Shown: positions 43,201-51,720, counted from the first letter of the stretch. The stretch is DNA of 64,000 bases from Erythrobacter sp. (GCA_027311945.1 DAICXZ010000009.1:50243-114242); one strand, 5' to 3'. The notes: generated from the sequence alone by a model not told the origin. Numbers and translations are program-made.

Positions 43201-43503
43201 TGGCCGCCCCGAATCGCGTTGCAAGAACAAACCGCATGAGGTGCAGCGCGATCGTAGTATCGGCGGTAAAAACTTGCGCACGGTGGCTCTGTCGTGCTCC
43301 GGGCGGCAATGGCGTGCTATAGGAAATAATGGGCGGCAAATGGCGGGTATTTCGGCCCTGTTTGAATGCAGTCCACTCAATTCAGGATAGTGCCAGAGGC
43401 TTTCACCCTGCCCCCTTTTCGTCTTCCATCCATCCGAGTCGCGCGCCATGACCAACCTCAATCAGCTGGTCCGCCCGCCACATCTCCTTGCTGTATCGCT
43501 TTG

Positions 43504-43539
43504 TCCCGTCACGCAAGAGGGGGAGGCACTACAGTGCCG
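43504..43539. repeat. Palindrome-bearing repeat, copy 1
   Basis: CCCGTCACGCAAGAGGGGGA followed by GGCACTACAGTGCC (6-bp arms, 2-nt centre, 43525-43538). The same block recurs at 45255-45289. It precedes vapBC. Confidence 0.8.
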
Positions 43540-43545
43540 ACAGGC

Positions 43546-43577
43546 GCCAACTTAGTCGCAAATAAGCCAACATAGTC
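43546..43577. repeat. Direct repeat GCCAAC(T/A)TAGTC at 20-bp spacing
   Basis: GCCAACTTAGTC (43546-43557) and GCCAACATAGTC (43566-43577) start exactly 20 bp apart, two helical turns, so a protein could bind both on one face. Confidence 0.55.
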
Positions 43578-43663
43578 ACTTTTGGCAGTCGTCAGGATTG
43601 CGTACCGCTGGCTTATTGCAACTTACAGGCATAACCGTTGAATGTGGCGCAACCGGAAGATTT

Positions 43664-43676
43664 GTCCTATATGGAC
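43664..43676. promoter_or_regulatory. Candidate VapB operator
   Basis: GTCC-TATAT-GGAC, an uninterrupted palindrome 31 nt before the vapB ATG. VapBC systems usually bind such sites to repress themselves. Confidence 0.5.
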
Positions 43677-43707
43677 TTCATGGCAATGATGCTGGAAGGA
43701 TTCTCAA

Positions 43708-44022
43708 ATGGCTGCACCACGCAAGCGGACGCATGATGCGACGGTCAACCCGCCTGCCAGCCTGCGGGGGCATGTCAGCGAGGCCGGGCGCCTGAGCCTG
43801 CCCGCCGAACTGCGGCGCGCGGTTGGGCTTGAGCGGGGCGGCCCGGTGCGGATCGAGCTTGTCGATGGTGCGATACGGATCAGGACCATGAAGGAGGTCA
43901 AGGACCGCATCCGCGCCCTGGCCCGCGACACCGGCCTTGCCGATAAGGCGAGCGTCGCCGATTTTCTCGGCTGGCGCGCGGCCGAACGCGCCAATGAAGC
44001 GAAAGCGGCTGGCAAGCTGTGA
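43708..44022 (+). CDS. VapB-type antitoxin (AbrB/MazE-like N-terminus)
   Basis: A 104-residue protein with a swapped-hairpin AbrB domain (VSEAGRLSLPAELRRAVGLERG) followed by a toxin-binding C-terminal helix (VKDRIRALARDTGLADKASVADFLGWRAAERANEAK). It should neutralise the VapC toxin and repress the operon. The stop overlaps the vapC GTG start (GTGA). Confidence 0.88.
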   Translation: MAAPRKRTHDATVNPPASLRGHVSEAGRLSLPAELRRAVGLERGGPVRIELVDGAIRIRTMKEVKDRIRALARDTGLADKASVADFLGWRAAERANEAKAAGKL

Positions 44023-44408
44023 GCGCGATTGTCATCGACGCATCGGCCATCCTCGCGGCGATCCTTGGCGAGACTGGCGGCGATGCAGTGTTCGACAGGC
44101 TGGACGATGCGGCGGTGAGCACGGTCAACGTGGCGGAGGTCTACACCTATGCCGCGCTCAACGATCTGCCTACCGATGCGATAGACGCCTTCTTTACGGA
44201 TACGGGCATCGAAATCGCGCCCTTCGACCAGCGGCAGGCAGTGACGGCGGGGCAACTCGCCAGCATCACGCGCAAGGCCGGACTCTCGCTTGGCGATCGT
44301 TCGTGTCTTGCGCTGGCAAAGACGCGCGGCGCGGAGGTATTGACCGCTGACCGCCCCTGGCAGCAGGTTGCGGATGCGGCAGGACTGACAATCACGTTGC
44401 TGCGGTGA
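44019..44408 (+). CDS. VapC-type PIN-domain ribonuclease toxin
   Basis: A 129-residue PIN domain nuclease with the acidic residues D7 (IVIDASA), E40 (VAEVYTY), D93 (LGDRSC) and D111 (TADRPW). All four catalytic positions are present, so it should be active when not held by its antitoxin. GTG start, overlapping the antitoxin gene; its own stop overlaps a third gene in the same way. Confidence 0.9.
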   Translation: MSAIVIDASAILAAILGETGGDAVFDRLDDAAVSTVNVAEVYTYAALNDLPTDAIDAFFTDTGIEIAPFDQRQAVTAGQLASITRKAGLSLGDRSCLALAKTRGAEVLTADRPWQQVADAAGLTITLLR

Positions 44409-44749
44409 TTGCCATGCCGAGGCACTGTTCCGACATCCCGGTGGGCCACCGGATTCGCGTGCAGGGGACGCTTGGGCAATCCGCACGTGGTCCGGCCTTA
44501 ATCGACGCCACGGGCGTGCCGCTGTGGGGATCCTCGATCTTCGTGTGGATGGTTCCGGGGAGAACCATCATCGTTGAAGGCATTCGATCCGGTTTCGATC
44601 GCATTGACGTGCAATGGATCGGGGACGCCGATCATACGAGCGGCGTCATTGACGCGCACGCAGATCGGATTGGGCGACGGGAGCGCGGTTATTGCACTTC
44701 ACTCCCGGCCCGACCCTCGCGCCAGGTCGCCGGGTTCGCGACCCAGTGA
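44405..44749 (+). CDS. DUF5818-like protein, third gene of the vapBC operon
   Basis: A protein of up to 114 residues with an oligonucleotide-binding-like fold: VGHRIRVQGTLGQSARGP, WGSSIFVWMVPGRTIIVEG and IRSGFDRIDVQWIG, which fits the DUF5818 family of sphingomonads as I know it. GTG 44405 overlaps the vapC stop (GTGA); ATG 44414 is the other choice. The last 20 residues are the antisense of the second alpA gene, so the natural end may have been replaced when that copy was inserted. Confidence 0.6.
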   Translation: MIAMPRHCSDIPVGHRIRVQGTLGQSARGPALIDATGVPLWGSSIFVWMVPGRTIIVEGIRSGFDRIDVQWIGDADHTSGVIDAHADRIGRRERGYCTSLPARPSRQVAGFATQ

Positions 44750-44904
44750 TTGACCGCTGACTCGTGCCAGCCGGCACCGTGAATGCTGATCGCGATTTGT
44801 CGGGGAAAGGTGCCGTCCGCGATCTTGCGATAGAGGGTGGAGCGGGAAAGCCCGGTGCGAGCGAGAACGGTCTTCAAGCGAATGATACGGTCGGGGTTAC
44901 TCAT
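44689..44904 (-). CDS. AlpA-like helix-turn-helix regulator, copy 2
   Basis: A 71-residue AlpA protein, RIIRLKTVLARTGLSRSTLY then RKIADGTFPRQIAIS, sharing most residues with the copy at 42693-42893. ATG at 44904. Its 3' end overlaps the DUF5818-like gene by 61 nt, convergent. Confidence 0.85.
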   Translation of the reverse strand: MSNPDRIIRLKTVLARTGLSRSTLYRKIADGTFPRQIAISIHGAGWHESAVNHWVANPATWREGRAGSEVQ

Positions 44905-45794
44905 GGGCGTGTCTCTCAAGTCATGATGTTGCAAGCGCCCCTGTGAGCCTGCATCGGACAAGCTTCGCCCCAGGACAAGATGAGTCCAGGGCGCGGGTGA
45001 GCTTGCGTGCGTAAGCAAGGGCGAAGACTGGCGGACGAGGGCGAACCACGGCGAAAGAAGGCGAAGAACGGCGGGAAACAATTGCTGACCGGAACCAAAT
45101 CAGATTTTTTCCCACAGTTGCTTTCGTGTCACGCTTTCCATTGCCGCATAGGCTGCTCTTGTCGCAGCGCCGCGCCTGGATCAGGTCGAGTCGTTCATGG
45201 TACTACCTCGTTTTGCCGAGGCCTGCCCGCCAGAGATCAGGCTGTGTCAAACCCTCCCGTCGCGCAAGAGGAGAGGCACTACAGTGCCGGTTCGGCCAAG
45301 AGAGTGCTGCTTCGTCCATTTCAGTGGCGAGAGCGCAAATCACACATCGCGAGCGATACCCCGGTTTCCGCGGGCGGGATGCAGGCACGACATACGCGCT
45401 GCTGAGGGGTTAGGTGTCAAAGGAAGGAGGACAGACGGGCGCCCCCGCGCGTTCCGCGCGGGTCGCGCTCTATTCCGCTCCGCTCCACCGAGCCGGTGCT
45501 TTGCACCGTCTCGTCGCCGGTGGCGTGACGATCGCATGACGCGGGGGACCCGCCTTGCCGTTCCCTTGGCGGGCATCGCGCGAGGCGCGATGGCGTTGAC
45601 CGGCTCCGGCAAGCGGTGTGGGCTTGTCGCTACCCTCTAGGCCCGTCGCGGCCGGCCGCAACCCGGCAGGCCGGGTCTTCCACATGCGTTCCAGCCTTGC
45701 AGGTGCAGCCCGCCTCTGCCGACGCGCCTTCCGGTGCGCTCTTGCCGCCCACCCCGCTTTTCCGGGGCCGGTGTGTTGCAAGAGGAGAAAGACA
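44905..45794. other. 890-nt non-coding stretch before the ParB-like gene
   Basis: No supportable gene. It holds a run of GGCGAA units spaced about 10 bp apart (45025-45076), a repeated palindrome (45255-45289), and from about 45420 a GC-rich run of short inverted repeats (for example CGCGC GTTC CGCGCG, CGAACCGG-type and GCCGGCC blocks) leading to the RBS AGAGGAGA at 45781. The last part would be a long, structured 5' leader if transcribed. Confidence 0.55.
45255..45289. repeat. Palindrome-bearing repeat, copy 2
   Basis: CCCGTCGCGCAAGAGGAGA followed by GGCACTACAGTGCC (45275-45288), nearly identical to the copy at 43504-43539. It stands some 500 nt before the ParB-like gene. Confidence 0.8.
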
Positions 45795-47549
45795 ATGGAA
45801 CTCAAGCATATCGACATCGCCCGCCTCTCGGTCTCGCCCGTCAACATGCGCGGGGGGAAGAAGGCTCCCGACCTCACCAACATCCTGCCGTCCGTCCGCG
45901 CAAGGGGCATCCTCGTGCCGCTGATCGTGCGGCAGAATGGCAGTCCCGACACCTATGAGATCGTCGCAGGCAAGCGGCGCTATCATGCCGCACGTACCAT
46001 CGCGCAGGAGAATGGGACCATCGATCCGCTGCCCTGCGCCGTCATGGAAGCAGGCGACGATGCGGCGGCGCTGGAAGCCTCGCTGATCGAGAACACCGCC
46101 CGCTTAGACCCCGATGAAATGACCCGCCACGAAACCTTCACCCGGCTCGTCCGGGAGGGGCGCAGCGTAGAGGATATTTCGCTGACTTTCGGCCTCACGG
46201 TCCTACAAGTGAAGCGCACGCTCGCCTTGGGCAATCTCATGCCCCGCATCCGCAATCTCTATCGCGCGGACAGGATCGATGCCGTCACCGTGCGGCATCT
46301 GACTCTTGCCACCAAGGCGCAGCAGCGCGAATGGCTAACCCTGCTCGACAGCGAGAGCGATCACGCCCCCACCGGCCAGAACGTCCGAGCTTGGCTGCTA
46401 GGCGGTGCGACCATTTCCACCACGGTCGCCCTGTTCGATCCTGCGACCTATACGGGCGAGATCGTTGCCGACCTGTTCGGGGAGGATAGCTATTTTTCTT
46501 GCCCCTCCGACTTCTGGGCCGCGCAGATGGTTGCGGTCGAGGAACGGGCGGAAGCGTATCGCGAAGCGGGATGGTCGGAGGTCGTCGTCATGGAGCGGGG
46601 CGATTACTTCCAAACATGGGAGCATGAGCGCTGCCAGAAGAAGAAAGGCGGACGAGTCTATGTCGCCATCAGCCATCGCGGGGAAGTCACCTTCCAAGAG
46701 GGCTATGTGACCACCAAGGAGGCCCGGAGGCGCGAGAAAGGCGAAGCACTCACCAAGCCGGTCCGTCCCGAAATCAGCGCACCGATCCAGAACTATGTCG
46801 ATCTTCACCGCCATGCCGCCGTGCGCGCGTCGCTGCTCTCGCAGCCTGCCATGGCTCTGCGCCTGATGCTGGCCCATGCCATCGCCGGTTCGCCCCTATG
46901 GCGGGTGGATGTGGAGAAGCAGCGCGCCAACACGGACGTCACCGCCGAAAGCGTGGAGGCCAGCGCATCCGAAGCGATCTTCGACGCCAGGCGGCGCGAC
47001 GTTCTGGCGTTGCTGGACTTCGATCCCGAGACGCCCACCGTTGTCGATGGCTATGCGGGCGATCATGGCCTGCCGGGGCTGTTCGCCCATCTGCTCAGTC
47101 TGCCCGATGAAGCGGTGCTGTCCATCCTCTCGGTCGTGATGGGCGAGACGCTGGCGGCGGGAAGCGCGACGGTCGAATTGTTGGGCGCGCTGCTCAAGGT
47201 CGACATGGCAGCGGTCTGGCAGGCGGATGACGCCTTGCTCGACAGCATCCGCGACAAGGAAGTGATCGGATGCATCGTCGCGGAAGTCGCAGGCGATGCC
47301 GTTGCCAGTGCCAATGCCGGGGAGAGCGTCAAGGTGCAGCGGCAGATCGTGCGCGATTGTCTCGCCGGAGCGAATGGCCGCTCTAGGGTCAATGGTTGGG
47401 TGCCGCGCTGGATGGCCTTCCCGCCGTCCACCTATACCGAACGGGGCGGCGTTGGCAGCGTCGAGCGATGGAACGAGATCGCCTCGCTGGTGGACGCCGA
47501 CAACTCCGCTGGCGAAGATGCGGACCAGCCCATGGCGCAAGCCGCCTGA
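45795..47549 (+). CDS. ParB/RepB/Spo0J family protein (long form)
   Basis: A 584-residue protein with an N-terminal ParB/sulfiredoxin-like domain (ISVSPVNMRGG-type start, LIVRQNGSPDTYEIVAGKRR, ENTARLDPDEM) and a KorB/ParB helix-turn-helix (VEDISLTFGLTVLQVKRTLALG) around residues 130-165. A C-terminal half of 350 residues has no recognised domain. ATG 45795 follows AGAGGAGA; the long reading upstream has no support. Such long ParB proteins without ParA are typical of sphingomonad plasmids, placed just before the transfer genes. A role in element maintenance or gene control is inferred. Confidence 0.88.
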   Translation: MELKHIDIARLSVSPVNMRGGKKAPDLTNILPSVRARGILVPLIVRQNGSPDTYEIVAGKRRYHAARTIAQENGTIDPLPCAVMEAGDDAAALEASLIENTARLDPDEMTRHETFTRLVREGRSVEDISLTFGLTVLQVKRTLALGNLMPRIRNLYRADRIDAVTVRHLTLATKAQQREWLTLLDSESDHAPTGQNVRAWLLGGATISTTVALFDPATYTGEIVADLFGEDSYFSCPSDFWAAQMVAVEERAEAYREAGWSEVVVMERGDYFQTWEHERCQKKKGGRVYVAISHRGEVTFQEGYVTTKEARRREKGEALTKPVRPEISAPIQNYVDLHRHAAVRASLLSQPAMALRLMLAHAIAGSPLWRVDVEKQRANTDVTAESVEASASEAIFDARRRDVLALLDFDPETPTVVDGYAGDHGLPGLFAHLLSLPDEAVLSILSVVMGETLAAGSATVELLGALLKVDMAAVWQADDALLDSIRDKEVIGCIVAEVAGDAVASANAGESVKVQRQIVRDCLAGANGRSRVNGWVPRWMAFPPSTYTERGGVGSVERWNEIASLVDADNSAGEDADQPMAQAA

Positions 47550-47555
47550 ATACGC

Positions 47556-47587
47556 CGAACCCGGAGGCGGCTCCGCCTCCGGGTTCG
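47556..47587. terminator. Hairpin after the ParB-like gene
   Basis: CGAACCCGGAGGCGG pairs with CCGCCTCCGGGTTCG, a 15-bp stem with a 2-nt loop, 7 nt after the stop. No strong T-run follows. Confidence 0.65.
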
Positions 47588-47641
47588 TTCCGCTCAGATG
47601 GCGGCACTATCGTGTCGGAACGGCGGATGATCTCGTTTTCG

Positions 47642-47673
47642 GAAAGCCGCCCCGGCATGCCGGGGCGGCTTTC
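47642..47673. terminator. Perfect palindrome between convergent genes
   Basis: GAAAGCCGCCCCGGCA then TGCCGGGGCGGCTTTC, a 32-bp perfect palindrome with A and T tracts at the ends, suited to stop transcription from both sides. Confidence 0.7.
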
Positions 47674-47706
47674 TGATCGCTGCGTTCAAGGCCATTGCTC
47701 TCGCTT

Positions 47707-47934
47707 TCAATCGACGCCAATCGCGGCTGGTATTGGCGGAAGACCTTCCTTCTGCAAGCCTGCTGAATGTGCTGCTGCGGCAGCCGCTTCGACCAGCGTG
47801 TTGGCGATCATCGCAACCAGTGTTTCCTCCGCGCGCTGTCGCAAACCGTTGTCCCTGGCCGCCAGATCGCGCCTGATCCATTCGGGAAGACGGGAGGCGG
47901 TTTCCAGCAACATGTTTCGCGTAACTTCATCCAT
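47707..47934 (-). CDS. Small helical protein, perhaps DUF6771
   Basis: A 75-residue protein, LETASRLPEWIRRDLAARDN then a second helix ETLVAMIANTLVEAAAAAA, resembling DUF6771 (a short sphingomonad plasmid family with APAW...E..A pattern) by eye only. It lies 18 nt downstream of traD on the same strand. Confidence 0.5.
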   Translation of the reverse strand: MDEVTRNMLLETASRLPEWIRRDLAARDNGLRQRAEETLVAMIANTLVEAAAAAAHSAGLQKEGLPPIPAAIGVD

Positions 47935-47952
47935 CCTGACTGCTATGACGGG

Positions 47953-48174
47953 TCAGCCATCAGCGAACAATCCGTCGGCTGCGAAAATGCGCTTTCCCCG
48001 CCTGCGCCAGAGCGCAAGCTGTTGTTCGCGATTCCCGTCGCGCAGTTTCGCCGCCGCTTCCGCCAGCAGTCCCAGAAGAACGGTCCGGTCGTCGTCGATC
48101 AGATCGACCAGTCCCGCCTTCACGACAAGGCCGCCCAGTTCAATCAAGTGCTTCGTTCTCTCGCGCCGTTTCAT
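47953..48174 (-). CDS. traD: Conjugal transfer protein TraD (small, Ti-type)
   Basis: A 73-residue protein MKRRERTKHLIELGGLVVKA continuing GLVDLIDDDR, the typical IELGGLVVKAGL of the small TraD accessory of Ti-like plasmids. ATG 48174 is chosen; no further start lies upstream in frame before traC. It follows traC by 37 nt. Its role is with the relaxosome, but not as the coupling ATPase called TraD in F. Confidence 0.8.
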   Translation of the reverse strand: MKRRERTKHLIELGGLVVKAGLVDLIDDDRTVLLGLLAEAAAKLRDGNREQQLALWRRRGKRIFAADGLFADG

Positions 48175-48211
48175 GACCCATTCCCGCGTGTCGGTTCGCG
48201 CCTTTCGTGCC

Positions 48212-48517
48212 TCAAGCCGATGGCGCGCCGCCACCGAGCGGGAGAGCGCCCTCCGATTTGCGTTCAGGTCCGTTCGCAGACTTGCGTGCGTTGCTCTGAA
48301 AGAAGGCCGCGCCCGCCTTGCGCCAGCCCTCCCTTGTTGCGGCGTCCTTGCTGGCGACGGCATGGAGCAGCATGCCGGCGAGTAGATCGGCATCGAGCAC
48401 ATCGGCCCCGGTTGCCGCGACCAGTTCGCCAAGCTGGCGCACCCGGCGTTCCTTGAGCGCCTTCGCCTTGTCGGCAAGGGCTTTCAGTTCCGAATCAAAA
48501 TCCCTTGGCTTACGCAT
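48212..48517 (-). CDS. traC: Conjugal transfer protein TraC (relaxosome accessory)
   Basis: A 101-residue basic, coiled-coil protein with the family start MRKPRDFDSELKALADKAKA and LGELVAATGADVLDADLLAG, ending in a hydrophilic tail. It diverges from traA, and the oriT lies between them. TGGAG precedes the ATG at 48517. Confidence 0.85.
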   Translation of the reverse strand: MRKPRDFDSELKALADKAKALKERRVRQLGELVAATGADVLDADLLAGMLLHAVASKDAATREGWRKAGAAFFQSNARKSANGPERKSEGALPLGGGAPSA

Positions 48518-48629
48518 CGTAAAGTCTCCATCCTTGTCCGATGGAGTAGTTCTAGGATATCGTTGCCCACAATGCAGTAGAGTCGTCGGGACGGTCTGGA
48601 ACCGCATAGTCCCTGCCGAGAATTTATTC

Positions 48630-48665
48630 GAGGAGGGCGCGCTTATACGTCGTGCCGACGTGTGC
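48630..48665. other. oriT core (nic region)
   Basis: AGGGCGCGCTTATACGTCG (48634-48652) strongly resembles the nic region of Ti and RSF1010-type oriT sequences (GGGCGCACTTA-type). It is followed by the 6-bp inverted repeat ACGTCG TGC CGACGT (48647-48661). It lies between the divergent traC and traA genes, as in Ti plasmids. Confidence 0.78.
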
Positions 48666-48690
48666 TTAAGGCAGTAGATGGTATGTCGCT

Positions 48691-51600
48691 ATGGCGATCT
48701 ACCATTTCAGCGTTCAGGTCATTGGCCGCGCCAGCGGGCGCAGCGCCGTCGCGGCGGCGGCCTATCGTGCGGGCGAGCGCCTGCACGACGAGCGGCTGGA
48801 CCGCGATCACGACTTCACCAACAAGTCGGGCGTCGTCCATTCGGAAATCCTCCTGCCCGAAGGTGCGCCCGAACGCTTCTCAGATCGGGAAACGCTTTGG
48901 AACGAGGTCGAGGCGACCGAGAAGCGCAAGGACGCGCAGCTTTCGCGCGAGGTGGAGTTCGCCATTCCGCGTGAGATGAACCAGGCGCAGGGCATCGAAC
49001 TTGCCCGCAACTTCGTGGCTGCCGAATTTGTCGAACGCGGCATGATCGCGGATTTGAATGTGCATTGGGATATCGGCGCGGACGGCATGGCCAAGCCGCA
49101 CGCCCATGTCATGCTCACCATGCGCGAGGTGAACGAACAGGGATTCGGTGCGAAGGAACGCGACTGGAACCGCACGGAGTTGATCGAGAAATGGCGCGAG
49201 CGGTGGGCCGATCATGTCAACACGCGCCTTGCCGAACTCGACATAGACGCCCGCATCGATCACCGCAGCCTTGAAGCGCAGGGCATCGGCCTTGAGCCGC
49301 AAGACAAGATCGGACCCGCAGCGTCGCGCATGGGCGAGCGCGGGCTTGAGTCCGAGCGGATCGAGGATCACCGCGCCACCGCGCAGCGCAACGGCGAACG
49401 CATCATCGCGGAGCCACGTATCGCCCTGGATGCGATCACCCATCATCAGGCAACATTCACGCGCCGCGACATGGCCATGTTCGTGCATCGCCACACGGAC
49501 GGGAAAGAGCAGTTCGACCGGGCGATGAGCGCCGTTCGCGCGTCTCCCGATCTTGTCGCTTTGGGCAAGGACGGGCGCGGCGAAGATCGCTTCACCAGCC
49601 GCGACATGATCGAAACCGAGCAGCGGTTGCAGCGCGCATCGGAGTTGATGGCGACACGCGAGCGGCATCGCGTGAACGAGAAGGACCGCGCCGCCGCACT
49701 GGCAAACGCGGAGGGTCGCGGTTTGGTGTTGTCGGGCGAGCAGCGCGCAGCGTTCGAGCATGTGACGGACGGGCGCGGGCTTGGCGTCGTCGTCGGTTAC
49801 GCAGGCACCGGCAAGAGCGCGATGCTTGGCGCGGCGCGGGAGGCGTGGGAACGCGCGGGGTTCGAGGTGCGCGGGGCGGCGCTGTCCGGCATTGCCGCCG
49901 AAGGACTTGAGAACGGTTCCGGCATCGCCTCGCGCACCATTGCCAGCATGGAACATGGCTGGGCGCAGGGGCGCGACCTTCTCACGTCGCGCGACGTGCT
50001 GGTGATCGACGAGGCGGGCATGGTCGGCACGCGCCAGATGGAGCGCGTGCTGTCCCATGCCGCCGACGCCGGGGCCAAGGTCGTGCTGGTGGGCGACCCG
50101 CAGCAATTGCAGGCCATCGAGGCGGGCGCGGCCTTCCGGGCGATCCACGAACGCCACGGCGGCGTCGAGATCACCGAGGTCCGCCGCCAGGTTCACGACT
50201 GGCAGCGCGACGCCACCCGGCATCTTGCCACCGGCAGAACCGGCGAGGCGATCCGGGCCTATGCCGATCATGGCATGGTCCATGCCGCCGAGACGCGCGA
50301 GCAGGCGCGGAGCGAGCTTGTCGATCAGTGGGACCGCGAGCGCATCGCCGCGCCGGATCAATCGCGGATCATCCTCACCCATACCAATGACGAGGTGCGC
50401 GAACTGAACGAAACCGCGCGCGACCGGATGCGGGCGGCGGGCGAGCTTGGCGACGATGTGCGGGTGAAAACCGAACGCGGCCCCCGTGCCTTCGCATCGG
50501 GCGACCGCATCATGTTCCTTCGCAACGAGCGCGGGCTTGAGGTGAAGAACGGCACGCTAGGCACCGTTGAGAAGGTCAGCCCGGAGCATATCGCCGTCCG
50601 CACCGATGACGGGCGTTCCGTATCCTTCGATACGAAAGATTATGCCCATGTCGATCACGGCTATGCTGCCACGATCCACAAGGCGCAGGGTATGAGCGTG
50701 GACCGCGCCCATATGCTCGCCACACCGGGCATGGACCGGCACGGCTCCTATGTCGGGATGACCCGCCACCGGGACGGCATGGCGCTCCACTATGGCCGCG
50801 ACGACTTCAAGGACGACGCGCACCTTGTCCGCACCCTGTCCCGCGAGCGCGCCAAGGACATGGCGAGCGACTATGAGCGCCGCGATCCGGCGCAGCAATT
50901 CGCGGAGCGGCGCGGGATCACATTCGGCGAACGTGTCGCCGAGATCGTCAAGCCTGTCGTGGAAAGAGCGCGCGGGATCTTTGACGGGTTGCGGCTTTCC
51001 GTGCCCGGTCAGGATCGCGGGGCACAGACTGCATCCGATCAGCAGCATGGCATTTTCGCGGACTTCAAGCCGCCCGCTCCGCAGCACCAGCGCGAACAGG
51101 GTATGTTCGCCAACTTCCGCCCGCCCGCGCAAAGCCACGACCCGGCCGAGGCGGCCCGCGCAGAGCGCGAGCGGATGCGGACCGTCGCCGTCCAGCGCCA
51201 CGCCCGCGCCGTCGCGAGCATCTGGAGAATGCAGGATCAGGGCTTGCCCGTCCTGCCTCACCAGCGCGCCGAACTCGACAAGGCTCGCGAGGTGATGAAC
51301 CAGACCAGCAAGCACGCTGCCCAGGACATGGAGCGGGCTTACGGCCGCGATCCCGCCCTGGCGTCCGAAGCCTCGAACGGACGGGTTCGGCAGGCCGTCC
51401 GCGCGATGCAGCTTGAAGCCGAAATCCGCACCGATCCCGACAAGCGGGCCGACAGGTTCGTGGAAGGCTGGCGGCAGCTCGGACAACACCGCGAGGACCT
51501 ACAGCGTGACGGTGATTTCCGGGGCGCGCGCAAAGTGTCCGAGCAGATGGCGGGCATGGCGAAAAGCCTCGAACGCGACGCCCAGATGGAATCCGTGCTG

Positions 51601-51720
51601 CGCGGGCGCAAGCAGGAGCTTGGCATCCCATTCGAGACTGGCCGCCAGCTTTCCCACGACCTTTCCAGCAGCGTCGGCATCGAGATGGGGCGCAGCCACG
51701 ACCACGGCCTTAGCAGATAG
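48691..51720 (+). CDS. traA: Ti-type conjugative relaxase TraA
   Basis: Nicks oriT and unwinds the strand for transfer. The 1009-residue protein has an N-terminal MobA/MobL relaxase domain (MAIYHFSVQVIGRASGRSA; YRAGERLHD; His motif KPHAHVMLTMREVN near 140), then a RecD2-like helicase domain with Walker A GYAGTGKS near 370, Walker B VIDEAGM near 440 and a UvrD-C-like ATIHKAQGMSVDRAH. A C-terminal 250 residues are charged and coiled. Length and layout fit plasmid-borne TraA. It starts 26 nt beyond the oriT core. Confidence 0.96.
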   Translation: MAIYHFSVQVIGRASGRSAVAAAAYRAGERLHDERLDRDHDFTNKSGVVHSEILLPEGAPERFSDRETLWNEVEATEKRKDAQLSREVEFAIPREMNQAQGIELARNFVAAEFVERGMIADLNVHWDIGADGMAKPHAHVMLTMREVNEQGFGAKERDWNRTELIEKWRERWADHVNTRLAELDIDARIDHRSLEAQGIGLEPQDKIGPAASRMGERGLESERIEDHRATAQRNGERIIAEPRIALDAITHHQATFTRRDMAMFVHRHTDGKEQFDRAMSAVRASPDLVALGKDGRGEDRFTSRDMIETEQRLQRASELMATRERHRVNEKDRAAALANAEGRGLVLSGEQRAAFEHVTDGRGLGVVVGYAGTGKSAMLGAAREAWERAGFEVRGAALSGIAAEGLENGSGIASRTIASMEHGWAQGRDLLTSRDVLVIDEAGMVGTRQMERVLSHAADAGAKVVLVGDPQQLQAIEAGAAFRAIHERHGGVEITEVRRQVHDWQRDATRHLATGRTGEAIRAYADHGMVHAAETREQARSELVDQWDRERIAAPDQSRIILTHTNDEVRELNETARDRMRAAGELGDDVRVKTERGPRAFASGDRIMFLRNERGLEVKNGTLGTVEKVSPEHIAVRTDDGRSVSFDTKDYAHVDHGYAATIHKAQGMSVDRAHMLATPGMDRHGSYVGMTRHRDGMALHYGRDDFKDDAHLVRTLSRERAKDMASDYERRDPAQQFAERRGITFGERVAEIVKPVVERARGIFDGLRLSVPGQDRGAQTASDQQHGIFADFKPPAPQHQREQGMFANFRPPAQSHDPAEAARAERERMRTVAVQRHARAVASIWRMQDQGLPVLPHQRAELDKAREVMNQTSKHAAQDMERAYGRDPALASEASNGRVRQAVRAMQLEAEIRTDPDKRADRFVEGWRQLGQHREDLQRDGDFRGARKVSEQMAGMAKSLERDAQMESVLRGRKQELGIPFETGRQLSHDLSSSVGIEMGRSHDHGLSR

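Larger units (their letters stand above)
43014..43707. other. Gene-poor stretch with decayed sequence
   Basis: About 690 nt between the first AlpA gene and vapB. Open frames here (for example the minus frame over 43000-43461) look like chance readings. What it holds: the alpA remnant, a repeated palindrome, a 20-bp-spaced direct repeat and the vapBC promoter region, all listed separately. Confidence 0.6.

Noticed and set aside
43000..43461. 153-codon minus-strand frame with a partial AlpA-like end
   Set aside because: Only a short piece matches AlpA; the rest has no protein-like pattern, so it is treated as a decayed copy.
45025..45076. GGCGAA units at about 10-bp spacing taken as replication iterons
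   Set aside because: Spacing and sequence are too irregular, and no replication initiator gene is visible.
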